Assembly: GCA_942493385.1 (NCBI GenBank) | Contig: OW818699.1 | Span: 2,480,001 to 2,544,000, forward strand | DNA length: 64,000 nt | Source: UBA8389 sp942493385 | Lineage (GTDB): Bacteria > Bacteroidota > Bacteroidia > Bacteroidales > UBA1402 | Direction of reading: 5' to 3' | In this document: piece by piece, positions 1 to 7,425 of the stretch | Numbering within the stretch: position 1 is the stretch's first letter | Layout: every line of letters starts with the position of its first letter | Position numbers and translations under genes: made by a program | The notes under the pieces: generated by a model | Seen by the model: the letters and a program-made list of their open reading frames with translations, nothing else | What the model was told of the DNA's origin: nothing | The model's database searches: none

Positions 1-599
1 GCTTGACTGAAATCATCGGACCGGGAGTTGCATACGATTGCAGCGCACAACACGGCATGCACATCAACGAGGACCATTTCTTTCCTGAAATTATTAATCC
101 CAAAACCCTGAAACCAGTTAAAAAGGGCGAAGTAGGGGAGTTGGTATTCACGACCATCACCAAAGAAGGTATGCCGGTGTTGCGTTACAGGACCAAAGAT
201 TTGACATCGCTTTTTTACGAACCCTGTTCCTGCGGTCGAACTTCGGTGCGCATGCACAAGATCATGGGCCGAAGCGACGACATGCTCATCATCAGAGGTG
301 TCAACGTATTCCCATCACAAATTGAAAGTGTCTTGCTAGAATTCGGTGAAGCTGCTCCGCATTACCATTTGTATGTGGACCGCGAAAACAACACCGACAC
401 CTTCGACGTCCATGTGGAATTGAGGCCTGAAAACTTTACCGACGACATGAGCGCCATGCTTGGACTCGCCAAAAGAATCGAACATCGCATTATGAGCGTA
501 GTCGGCATCCATGCCCACGTCAAACTGGTAGAACCCAGATCCATAGAGCGTTCCATCGGAAAAGCCAAACGAGTGACTGACAAACGTAATTTGTATTAA
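1..599 (+). CDS. paaK: Phenylacetate-CoA ligase family protein, C-terminal part (5' end outside window)
   Basis: The frame is open to the left edge, so only about the last 199 residues are present and the TTG at base 3 is an internal Leu codon. This is the C-terminal half of an adenylate-forming aryl-acid:CoA ligase, which activates phenylacetate-type acids with ATP and CoA. Family hallmarks visible are the LRYRTKDL strand, the Cys pair in CSCGRTS, the hinge region MGRSDDMLIIRGVNVFP, and the terminal SIGKAKRV stretch with the Lys expected to help adenylation. In anaerobic Bacteroidota this enzyme usually accompanies indolepyruvate:ferredoxin oxidoreductase and an ACT protein, and the next gene is such an ACT protein, 2 bp downstream. 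Substrate is inferred, not shown; other aryl acids are possible. Confidence 0.88.
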   Translation, partial: LTEIIGPGVAYDCSAQHGMHINEDHFFPEIINPKTLKPVKKGEVGELVFTTITKEGMPVLRYRTKDLTSLFYEPCSCGRTSVRMHKIMGRSDDMLIIRGVNVFPSQIESVLLEFGEAAPHYHLYVDRENNTDTFDVHVELRPENFTDDMSAMLGLAKRIEHRIMSVVGIHAHVKLVEPRSIERSIGKAKRVTDKRNLY

Positions 600-601
600 T
601 T

Positions 602-1039
602 ATGAACGAACCACTGATTATCAAGCAATTGTCCATCTTTCTTGAAAACAAGACCGGACGTTTGACGGATGTAACCCGCTTATTGGGTAAAGCCGGTATC
701 AATTTGTCAGCCTTCAGCATGGCTGAATCCTCCGATTTTGGCATCATGAGGGTCGTATTGTCCGATCCGCAGGCAGCCAAGAAACTGCTGACTCAAAACG
801 GTTTTACAGTGACCCTTAGCGATGTGGTCTGCCTGTTCGTTCCCAATACGCCGGGTACCTTATCGGAAGCATTGCTCATCCTTTCCGAACACAACGTTTC
901 GGTGGATTACATGTATGCCTTTGCCATGGATGAAGTGGCCAGGGTGGTGATCCGACCAAGTGACATTGCCAAATGTGTGGAAGTTCTGCAAAATTCCAAC
1001 CTAAAACTGATCAAGGCCAGCGACATGTATTATTTTTGA
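602..1039 (+). CDS. Tandem ACT-domain amino-acid-binding protein
   Basis: A 145-residue protein made of two ACT modules (about residues 7-70 and 72-140) with no catalytic domain. The first begins KQLSIFLENKTGRLTDV and the second VPNTPGTLSEALLIL, both the usual beta strand followed by a helix. Stand-alone double ACT proteins bind amino acids or related acids and act as sensors. It starts 2 bp after the paaK-like stop and is almost certainly co-transcribed with it, so a role in sensing aromatic amino acids or aryl acids for that pathway is likely. The ligand cannot be read from sequence. Confidence 0.85.
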   Translation: MNEPLIIKQLSIFLENKTGRLTDVTRLLGKAGINLSAFSMAESSDFGIMRVVLSDPQAAKKLLTQNGFTVTLSDVVCLFVPNTPGTLSEALLILSEHNVSVDYMYAFAMDEVARVVIRPSDIAKCVEVLQNSNLKLIKASDMYYF

Positions 1040-1134
1040 AGGTCCCAGATCCTTAAAAAACGTTGGAAAACCATGCTGCACGGGCATTTCCGTTAATTTT
1101 TGCTGTTTCTTTTCGCTTATTGGAAGGGAAGTGT

Positions 1135-1142
1135 TACCTTTG
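1135..1142 (+). promoter_or_regulatory. Bacteroidota -7 promoter element upstream of bamD
   Basis: TACCTTTG matches the TAnnTTTG consensus of the primary sigma factor in this phylum. No clear -33 TTTG is seen at the right distance. Transcription would begin a few bases downstream, which rules out the longer open frame beginning near 1100 as the bamD start. Confidence 0.6.
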
Positions 1143-1186
1143 TGCAACTTTTCATACAACATGGAAAGGGTATGGACTGTAACGGT

Positions 1187-1990
1187 ATGAAGTGGAGATT
1201 TCTAATAATTATATTGCTGGGTATTAACCTGGTTTCCTGTTCTGACTATCAGAAATTACTGAAAAGTACCGATTATGAATTGAAGTGGAAAAAAGCCAAC
1301 GAATTCTACGAACAGAAAAAATATACCCGTGCCATTGAGTTGCTGGAGGAGCTCCAACCCATTCACAAAGGAACGGACAGAGCTGAACAAACCCTTTTCA
1401 TGCTGGCAAACTCGTATTACAACCGAAAGGATTATTATTCTGCTTCAGGCTATTTTGAGACCTATACCAAAACCTATCCGAAGGGTATCTTCGCAGAAGA
1501 TTGCCGGTTCTTGGCCGGAAAAGCGGCTTATCTGAATTCTCCGGATCCAAGGTTGACTCAGGAAGAAACCATCAAGGCGATGGACCAGCTGAATGTCTTT
1601 CTGGATTATTATCCCGAAAGTGACCGACAGCAGGAAGTGATGAAAATGTTGAGCGATTTGCAAGACAAACTGGTTTACAAACAATTGCTGGCGAGCAAGT
1701 TGTATTATGACTTGGGTGATTATATGGGAAACAATTACCAATCATGCATTATTACCGCCAACAATGCGTTGATGGATTTTCCAGTTTCAAAATACCGGGA
1801 GGAATTGTCCTTCCTAATTCTTAAATCACGATATATGATGGCACTGCAAAGTGTGGATAACCTCAAAATGGAACGTTTCAGGGCTACTCAGGATGAGTAT
1901 TACAGTTTTCTGAATGAATTTCCTGAAAGCAAGCACTTAAAAGATGCAGAAGACATCCTCAAAGAATGTAAGAAAATAATCAAAGAATAA
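1187..1990 (+). CDS. bamD: Outer membrane protein assembly factor BamD
   Basis: An outer-membrane lipoprotein of the BAM complex that works with BamA to fold beta-barrel proteins. The ATG chosen gives a clean lipoprotein signal, MKWRFLIIILLGINLVSC, with the lipidated Cys in the VSCS box; an in-frame ATG 15 bp upstream (1172) is the alternative. The mature protein is a chain of tetratricopeptide helices (for example KANEFYEQKKYTRAIELLEEL and the QTLFMLANSYYNRKDYYSA repeat), giving 267 residues, a normal BamD size for Bacteroidota. A -7 element lies about 45 bp upstream. It heads a bamD-rpoZ-DUF4293 unit with 12 bp to rpoZ. Confidence 0.92.
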   Translation: MKWRFLIIILLGINLVSCSDYQKLLKSTDYELKWKKANEFYEQKKYTRAIELLEELQPIHKGTDRAEQTLFMLANSYYNRKDYYSASGYFETYTKTYPKGIFAEDCRFLAGKAAYLNSPDPRLTQEETIKAMDQLNVFLDYYPESDRQQEVMKMLSDLQDKLVYKQLLASKLYYDLGDYMGNNYQSCIITANNALMDFPVSKYREELSFLILKSRYMMALQSVDNLKMERFRATQDEYYSFLNEFPESKHLKDAEDILKECKKIIKE

Positions 1991-2002
1991 ATAATCTGAA
2001 CA

Positions 2003-2332
2003 ATGGAGTACAAAAAATCAATTCCGAATTCGACTGTAACACGTGACATGAATGCTTTGTGTGAAGACACCGGCAACATCTACGAAACCGTAAAAATCAT
2101 TTCCAAGCGTTCCAACCAGATCAGCGTCGAAATGAAATCGGAACTGGAAAAGAAATTGCTGGAATTTGCTTCCTACACCGACAACTTGGAAGAAGTGTTC
2201 GAAAACCGCGAACAAATTGAGATTTCCCGTTTCTATGAAAAGTTGCCTAAAGCTACCTTGATTGCTGCGCAAGAATACATAGACGGAAAAGTCTATCATA
2301 AGAATCCCGCTCGCGAGAAGCTGAAAAAATAA
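2003..2332 (+). CDS. rpoZ: DNA-directed RNA polymerase subunit omega (Bacteroidota type)
   Basis: A 109-residue protein matching the Bacteroidota RpoZ/Rpb6-like omega subunit, which assists assembly of the beta-prime subunit. Recognisable stretches are STVTRDMNALCEDTGNIYE near the N-terminus, the central SKRSNQISVEMKSELEKKL helix, and the very conserved ENREQIEISRFYEKLPK. It lies 12 bp after bamD and 1 bp before the DUF4293 gene, an arrangement common in this phylum. Start is ATG at the first base of the open frame. Confidence 0.9.
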   Translation: MEYKKSIPNSTVTRDMNALCEDTGNIYETVKIISKRSNQISVEMKSELEKKLLEFASYTDNLEEVFENREQIEISRFYEKLPKATLIAAQEYIDGKVYHKNPAREKLKK

Positions 2333-2333
2333 G

Positions 2334-2792
2334 ATGATACAGCGTATTCAAAGTCTTTGGCTATTTTTGGCCGCCGTCGCTTTGATTGCTGTTCTGTTCC
2401 TTCCGGTCGGTATGTTCAAGATGCCGCACGGATTGTATGAATGCACGGCTTTCAATATGACTCAGGAGGGAGATGTGCTGCCGTTGAATCTGCCCATTTG
2501 GCTGATTGGTACGATTTCTGCTTTGGCTGGATTCCTTTCTTTCTTGTCCATATTCCTGTTTAAGAAACGCAGTAAGCAAATTCGTTTGACTTGGATTGCA
2601 TTTACTTTTAAAGCGATCCTTGTCTTTGGATTGGTTGGCCTGTTCGTCTATTTCAAATACGTACTGGATTCTTGGGTCGGCTACGGACCAGCTGTTCTGA
2701 TGCCGTTTTTAGGGCTCATTCTAGATTACATGGCCATCAAAGGAATTAAAAAAGACGACGCCCTAGTCAAATCACTGGATCGAATCCGGTAA
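2334..2792 (+). CDS. DUF4293 integral membrane protein
   Basis: A 152-residue protein with four predicted membrane helices (about residues 9-26, 55-77, 88-107 and 116-132) and a short charged C-tail. It belongs to the DUF4293 family, found in Bacteroidota directly after the omega-subunit gene, as here (1 bp gap). N-terminal MIQRIQSLWLFLAA is characteristic. The molecular function is not known. A factor-independent terminator follows 20 bp after the stop, so this is the last gene of the bamD unit. Confidence 0.85.
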   Translation: MIQRIQSLWLFLAAVALIAVLFLPVGMFKMPHGLYECTAFNMTQEGDVLPLNLPIWLIGTISALAGFLSFLSIFLFKKRSKQIRLTWIAFTFKAILVFGLVGLFVYFKYVLDSWVGYGPAVLMPFLGLILDYMAIKGIKKDDALVKSLDRIR

Positions 2793-2811
2793 AAGTTAAA
2801 ATACTAGCTGA

Positions 2812-2849
2812 CAGGCTGTTTCTGAAAAAGAGGCAGCCTGTTTTGTTTT
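2812..2849 (+). terminator. Factor-independent terminator after DUF4293 gene
   Basis: A 7-bp arm (CAGGCTG, 2812-2818) pairs with CAGCCTG (2834-2840), with further TCT/AGA pairing inside the loop, followed by TTTTGTTTT. It lies between two convergent units and closes the bamD-rpoZ-DUF4293 transcript. Confidence 0.75.
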
Positions 2850-2868
2850 GATGCTCTGCGAGATTGCT

Positions 2869-3534
2869 TTATTTGTTGCCGGTAAGTTGGAAAAGAAGGT
2901 ACAAATTTAGAGTAATAACCTGCAGATCCGAAGTCACGAAATCTTCACCAATGGCGTCATTGAAAATATTGGACAAATTGTAGCAATACCGGCCTTCCAA
3001 ACCCAATACGGTCGGTCCAAGGTGCACTTCAAAACCTCCTCCGCCCAGAACACCATACTGAAAAGGCCTTTCGACAAGCTTGCCAATTTGCGGAAAAACG
3101 ACAGGGCTTCTGTCCACTTCGGATTCAGACAGCAAATAACTGAACTTTGGCCCGATGTTCAAAAAGAAACGAGCAGCTCCAATAGATGTATAGGTATGCA
3201 TCAAAAAAGGCACCTCGACGAAATTCATTCGCCTCCGATAGGAATAATTAGCAGCATTCTTTTGACCGAAATAATCTTCCAACCAACCTGATTCCATATA
3301 ATTGCATTCCAACTGAAATCCAAAATGATTTTCGCTGATGTATCGGAGGGTCAAACCTCCGTTTTTACCCAGTGAATACATCTTGTCAACGTATTTGGGA
3401 ACCAAGGTCATGGTTGATGCAGAAGCTCCTGCAGTAGGCCCTACATACCATTCGCTCAACGTGTTGTATTGCGCGGAAAGCGACAGGCTAAAAAGTGGGA
3501 AAAGACAGGTGAACAGTATTTTTGAGAACTTCAT
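2869..3534 (-). CDS. Outer-membrane beta-barrel protein (PorT-like family)
   Basis: A 221-residue protein with a signal peptide (MKFSKILFTCLFPLFSLSLSAQ) followed by alternating amphipathic strands rich in Tyr/Phe and Gly turns, ending in an aromatic-rich last strand (LNLYLLFQL). This fits the small 8-10 strand outer-membrane barrel family labelled PorT or OMP_b-brl_2. PorT itself takes part in T9SS, but the family is broad and membership alone does not prove that role. It lies 11 bp downstream of the LysM/periplasmic-binding gene and is probably in the same transcript. Confidence 0.75.
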   Translation of the reverse strand: MKFSKILFTCLFPLFSLSLSAQYNTLSEWYVGPTAGASASTMTLVPKYVDKMYSLGKNGGLTLRYISENHFGFQLECNYMESGWLEDYFGQKNAANYSYRRRMNFVEVPFLMHTYTSIGAARFFLNIGPKFSYLLSESEVDRSPVVFPQIGKLVERPFQYGVLGGGGFEVHLGPTVLGLEGRYCYNLSNIFNDAIGEDFVTSDLQVITLNLYLLFQLTGNK

Positions 3535-3545
3535 GTAGCTGGTTT

Positions 3546-4979
3546 CTATTCGTTCATGACCTTCACTTTCACCTCATTGTCGGGGGTGTAATTAATGATG
3601 TAGAAGCATTGGTTGCTGGCACCGCTTAAAGGGCTGCTGGTGCCAAATTTGAATACATTTTGCAATGGGGAGAGGTAAGGTGCTGTGTCAAGTACTTCCG
3701 ATTTCTCAAATACCATTCGAGGGATGAAATATCCAGCGATGTCATAGCCCATCATTCCGTATTTTGGATAGGTGTTCAACAGGTTTTGATCGTAAGTTTG
3801 ATTGAACAAGATCTGAAAATCGCGAACATTTTTTTGCTGTACATCAGCATAAAAATTTGAATAAATGATGGTATTCAATTCGAAGAGGTATTTCTGGTAG
3901 CTCTTGTTGGTAGCCATCCAATCGGGATAACCAACCAAAGTCATTTGAATACTGGGATTGGCTTTGTGAAATGCACCCAACCTAGTCAATAAGTTGTTGG
4001 TTTCCTGCATGTTCATTGGCGTTGGCATGATTTGGTTCAGCTTTGTGTCCGAAAGCGCTTTCGTCAGCAATTCCAGATTTTCATCATCGGGCACATCTAA
4101 AAATGGGATGCCCAACCGTTGGAACTTTGCCTTGACTTTGGGTATGAGCTGTGCCCTCACATCGGAGTCGTCCACATTGGATTTCAGAAAGATGATGTTG
4201 CTGCCTCTAGTTCGTTGAGATGCATAATCAGCCAGACGATCGAACATATAGGTATGCGGTGTGATGGTTTGAAACAAGTACGGATTGTTATCCATTTCTG
4301 AAACTCTGGAACTGAAAGGAAGAATCAGGTAGTGCCTGTTCTTTTTGGCCCAATCGGATAACAATGAAATTTGTTCCGGACTTACGCCACCGATGCAATA
4401 ATCGGTTTCATCCAACTTGCCACTCTCCAAGAGTTTGGTGACAGTTTCTGCATCGTGTCCGCTTTCAAGGGCTTGCACTTCGAAGGATAATCCCATGCTT
4501 TTAAGACTGTCCACGGCTAGAAGCAAACCTTCGTAAAATTCTACATACCGTTCGTTGGAGCCAGGAGCGCTGTTAGGAGCAAAGGGTAAGAGAACAGTAA
4601 TGCGGGGTTTGTCGGTGGAAAAATACAGCGTATTCTTGCGTTTTTCATTTCCAGATGCAGAACGGACAGCAGTATCCTTCGTTTTTACCGGTTGAACCTG
4701 ATCAATCTCATCGACCGCAGTTTTGTTATCCTGAATTGGTATCAACAAAGTTTGTCCACTTTTAAGCCCATTGACAATGGTCGGATTCATGGATAGCAGC
4801 ATGGCTTCGGTCACACCAAATCGTCTGCAAAGGGAATAGATGGTCTCTTTGGACTTGACTTCGTACTTATAATAGGTTTTTTCAAAAAGTTTGACCGTGG
4901 GTACATCCTTGACCTGACAGAAACTGTTCACATTGCAAGCGAACACGATCATAAACAGAAAAAGCAAACGTTTTGACAT
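3546..4979 (-). CDS. LysM domain plus type 1 periplasmic-binding-fold protein
   Basis: A 477-residue exported protein: signal peptide (about residues 1-21), one LysM peptidoglycan-binding domain (about 34-78, with YKYEVKSKETIYSLCRRFG and SGQTLLIPI), a short linker, then a type 1 periplasmic-binding-protein fold (from about 127, ITVLLPFAPNS, to the end). The second half resembles substrate-binding proteins of the Leu/Ile/Val class, but no ABC permease is nearby, so it is more likely a wall-anchored sensor or envelope-maintenance protein than a transporter part. A -7 element sits 23-30 bp upstream of the ATG and the barrel gene follows in the same direction. Confidence 0.8.
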   Translation of the reverse strand: MSKRLLFLFMIVFACNVNSFCQVKDVPTVKLFEKTYYKYEVKSKETIYSLCRRFGVTEAMLLSMNPTIVNGLKSGQTLLIPIQDNKTAVDEIDQVQPVKTKDTAVRSASGNEKRKNTLYFSTDKPRITVLLPFAPNSAPGSNERYVEFYEGLLLAVDSLKSMGLSFEVQALESGHDAETVTKLLESGKLDETDYCIGGVSPEQISLLSDWAKKNRHYLILPFSSRVSEMDNNPYLFQTITPHTYMFDRLADYASQRTRGSNIIFLKSNVDDSDVRAQLIPKVKAKFQRLGIPFLDVPDDENLELLTKALSDTKLNQIMPTPMNMQETNNLLTRLGAFHKANPSIQMTLVGYPDWMATNKSYQKYLFELNTIIYSNFYADVQQKNVRDFQILFNQTYDQNLLNTYPKYGMMGYDIAGYFIPRMVFEKSEVLDTAPYLSPLQNVFKFGTSSPLSGASNQCFYIINYTPDNEVKVKVMNE

Positions 4980-5001
4980 AGTCAGAAGGTTTTTGGAGTA
5001 A

Positions 5002-5009
5002 CAAAAATA
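5002..5009 (-). promoter_or_regulatory. -7 element for the LysM/binding-protein gene
   Basis: On the minus strand this reads TATTTTTG, a full TAnnTTTG match, 22 bp before the ATG at 4979. It is divergent from the plus-strand element at 5033-5040. Confidence 0.6.
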
Positions 5010-5032
5010 CGGGAATTTTCGGTAGGAAATCG

Positions 5033-5040
5033 TATCTTTG
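5033..5040 (+). promoter_or_regulatory. -7 element for the T9SS type B cargo gene
   Basis: TATCTTTG, a full TAnnTTTG match, 26 bp before the ATG at 5067. Confidence 0.6.
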
Positions 5041-5066
5041 ATGGATTTTTCGACGAATCGGGAACA

Positions 5067-6380
5067 ATGAAAAAAAATAGTGTCTTTCTTTTGGCTGTAT
5101 GCTTGACTGCGACGATTTGTCAGGCACAGTTTTCTGCTTCAGGAGACTCAAACGGAGCTCCTTTTGCAGTGACTCCATTAACCAATACCGGGCTGGACAG
5201 AGTGTTCGTTTACAAGGACGCTACCAATGCCGTTTTGAACTATTCCACATCGACCCCCTCGGACTGGACCTGGTTTCGGTATGAACAGGATCCTGCAACG
5301 GCAACGGCCGTCGCAGCTTCAGATGTTCTAATTTCAGCAACGGAAACGGTGTTGAGTTCTGTTCAAAGTGGTTACGGTTACTTTGTACAATCAGGCTCAG
5401 GGATTAAGCATTATTGTTTCATAGTCGGCTATTTGCCTGCAACCGTCAATGACATCACGTTTACGACAGAAGGGGATGTCTGCACCAATCTGAGCTTGAA
5501 AGTCACTGCTACAGTTGACAACTTATATTATTATTCCACTTCTGCACTGCGAAAAACGTTGAGCCGTGAGTTCAGCCTCACCTGGAACAGTTTGGAATGG
5601 GATGCTGCCAGCAAAACCTACAAGACAAAGGAGATGAATTCGACCTCTACGAACCTGAGTTACAACTGGTCCGTGACAGCGCCGCTTTGCAACACCAATT
5701 TTACACTGAAGGGCGACCAGTATGCCAACTATTTCGGCAGTTCGCTCAACGTTTCCAGTGCGCTTTACAATGCTGTTGCCGTACAAACAAACGCCTTGGC
5801 TGTACCGCAGATTCACGATGGGACCAATGAGCTGGACAAAGCAACCGTAGTGGATTATCCGAGTGGATCCTCACCTTCAGGGCCTGCGCCGTTGGTCATG
5901 GATTTCTACAGTTATCCCAGTGAGGCAGCGACTTTTTACGAATGGTTCCTTTTTGACACGGAGGACGGAACAGGTACTTATAAAAGGTATAGTGATGAGA
6001 ATCTGAACCATACCTTCATGCAGAGCGGCAAGTTTCTGGTGAAACTTTACGTCAGCAACAGCACCTGTAAGGATTCCGCATCGTATACCATGGTTGTTTC
6101 AGAATCAAAACTGGATTGCCCGAACTTTTTCACGCCTCGCTCCACTCCGGGTGAGAACGACGAATTCAGAGTGGCTTACCGTTCCATCGTCAAATTCAAG
6201 GGCACCATCATCAACCGTTGGGGAAACGTGCTTTTTGAATGGACAGATCCTTCACAAGGTTGGAACGGAACGTTCAAAGGCAAGGCGGTTACACCCGGTG
6301 TTTACTTTTACCTGATTGAGGCAAAGGGTTCTGACGGGATTGTCTATAAGAAAAAAGGAGATATTAACTTACTAGAATAG
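5067..6380 (+). CDS. Secreted PKD-like protein with T9SS type B (gliding-motility) C-terminal domain
   Basis: A 437-residue secreted protein. Residues 1-20 form a signal peptide (MKKNSVFLLAVCLTATICQAQ). A PKD-like Ig module occupies about residues 275-350 (YEWFLFDTEDGTGTY, FMQSGKFLVKLYVSNSTC). The last 85 residues are the CHU_C/type B sorting domain: FTPRSTPGENDEF, FKGTIINRWGNVLFEW, GWNGTFKGKAVTPGVYFYLI. Such domains direct export through the T9SS and attachment to the cell surface. The N-terminal 270 residues are not recognised. The gene is followed 8 bp later by a lytic transglycosylase gene. Confidence 0.85.
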   Translation: MKKNSVFLLAVCLTATICQAQFSASGDSNGAPFAVTPLTNTGLDRVFVYKDATNAVLNYSTSTPSDWTWFRYEQDPATATAVAASDVLISATETVLSSVQSGYGYFVQSGSGIKHYCFIVGYLPATVNDITFTTEGDVCTNLSLKVTATVDNLYYYSTSALRKTLSREFSLTWNSLEWDAASKTYKTKEMNSTSTNLSYNWSVTAPLCNTNFTLKGDQYANYFGSSLNVSSALYNAVAVQTNALAVPQIHDGTNELDKATVVDYPSGSSPSGPAPLVMDFYSYPSEAATFYEWFLFDTEDGTGTYKRYSDENLNHTFMQSGKFLVKLYVSNSTCKDSASYTMVVSESKLDCPNFFTPRSTPGENDEFRVAYRSIVKFKGTIINRWGNVLFEWTDPSQGWNGTFKGKAVTPGVYFYLIEAKGSDGIVYKKKGDINLLE

Positions 6381-6388
6381 AAGTGTTT

Positions 6389-7423
6389 ATGATGTATCTG
6401 AAAGGATTTCTGACGATTTCAACCCTACTTTTTTTGATGACGGGTTACCTATCTGCAGAAACAGAAGCCAATCCCAAAAAGGCAAAGAAAGTGGTGGAAC
6501 AGGTGGTTGTGCAACCGGAAGTTCCAATTGCAGCGCCGGTGGTTGTGGTGGAAGAAAAGTCCCCCTTCACGGCCGTTGCTCCCGAGGTTCCTGACGAAAT
6601 TGAATTCTGCGGAAATAGGATCGATTTGACACGCAACGATTTGAGAGAACGTTTTGACAGGGAGCTTATGGCCATGATCTACATGCATACCTCGTCTTTG
6701 ACTTTGCTCAAACGTGCCAACCGATTTTTTCCCATAATAGAGCGGATTCTCAAGGATAGCGGCGTTCCTGACGACATCAAATACCTGGCTTGCATAGAAA
6801 GTACCTTGAGCCCCATCGCCATTTCTTCTGCCAAGGCGGTAGGAATGTGGCAGTTCATGCCAGAAACCGCCAAGCAGTTTGGTTTGGAAGTTTCGGGCGA
6901 TGTCGATGAACGCTACCATGTGGAAAAGGAAACCGGAGCAGCCTGCAAATACTTGAAGGATGCCTATGCAAAATACGGAGACTGGCCATCGGCCTGTGCC
7001 TCCTACAACATTGGAACAAATCGCATTACGACAGAACTGCAGCGTCAGGGTGTCAGTACCGGATTGGATTTGTGGTTGGTGGAAGAAACCTCCCGCTATG
7101 TATTCCGCATTCTGGCCTGCAAGGAATTTCTGTCCCATCCACAAAAATATGGATATTTAATCCGAAAGGACCAACTGTATCAACCCATCGAATGCAGGGA
7201 TACGCTTATTACTGGCCGGGTTCCGAATTGGATTGACTTTGCCAAACAGCAGGGCATCAACTTCTACGACTTGAAATTGGTGAATTCGTGGATTCGCAAC
7301 GACAGTCTTCCCAACCTGGAGATGAAAACTTATAAAGTGGCTATTCCCTTGAAGGAGAGCCTGAATTTTGATAAAAAGAAGCTCCTAGTTCATAAAAAGG
7401 AATGGGTGATCGATCCGAATTGA
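6389..7423 (+). CDS. MltD-like lytic transglycosylase
   Basis: A 344-residue periplasmic murein-cleaving enzyme of the SLT/MltD type. It has an N-terminal signal segment, a low-complexity Ala/Val/Pro/Lys linker (about residues 25-60), and a GEWL-fold domain: LACIESTLSP carries the catalytic Glu, followed by AKAVGMWQFMPETAKQFGL, and ASYNIGTNRI marks the end of the fold. No LysM repeats follow, unlike E. coli MltD. The open frame begins at a GTG at 6383, but ATG at 6389 or 6392 is more likely. The 3' end stops 2 bp before the uvrA ATG. Confidence 0.88.
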   Translation: MMYLKGFLTISTLLFLMTGYLSAETEANPKKAKKVVEQVVVQPEVPIAAPVVVVEEKSPFTAVAPEVPDEIEFCGNRIDLTRNDLRERFDRELMAMIYMHTSSLTLLKRANRFFPIIERILKDSGVPDDIKYLACIESTLSPIAISSAKAVGMWQFMPETAKQFGLEVSGDVDERYHVEKETGAACKYLKDAYAKYGDWPSACASYNIGTNRITTELQRQGVSTGLDLWLVEETSRYVFRILACKEFLSHPQKYGYLIRKDQLYQPIECRDTLITGRVPNWIDFAKQQGINFYDLKLVNSWIRNDSLPNLEMKTYKVAIPLKESLNFDKKKLLVHKKEWVIDPN

Positions 7424-7425
7424 TT

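Noticed and set aside
1100..1186. Upstream start for bamD giving a 296-residue protein
   Set aside because: A -7 promoter element lies inside it and the lipoprotein signal begins only at 1187.
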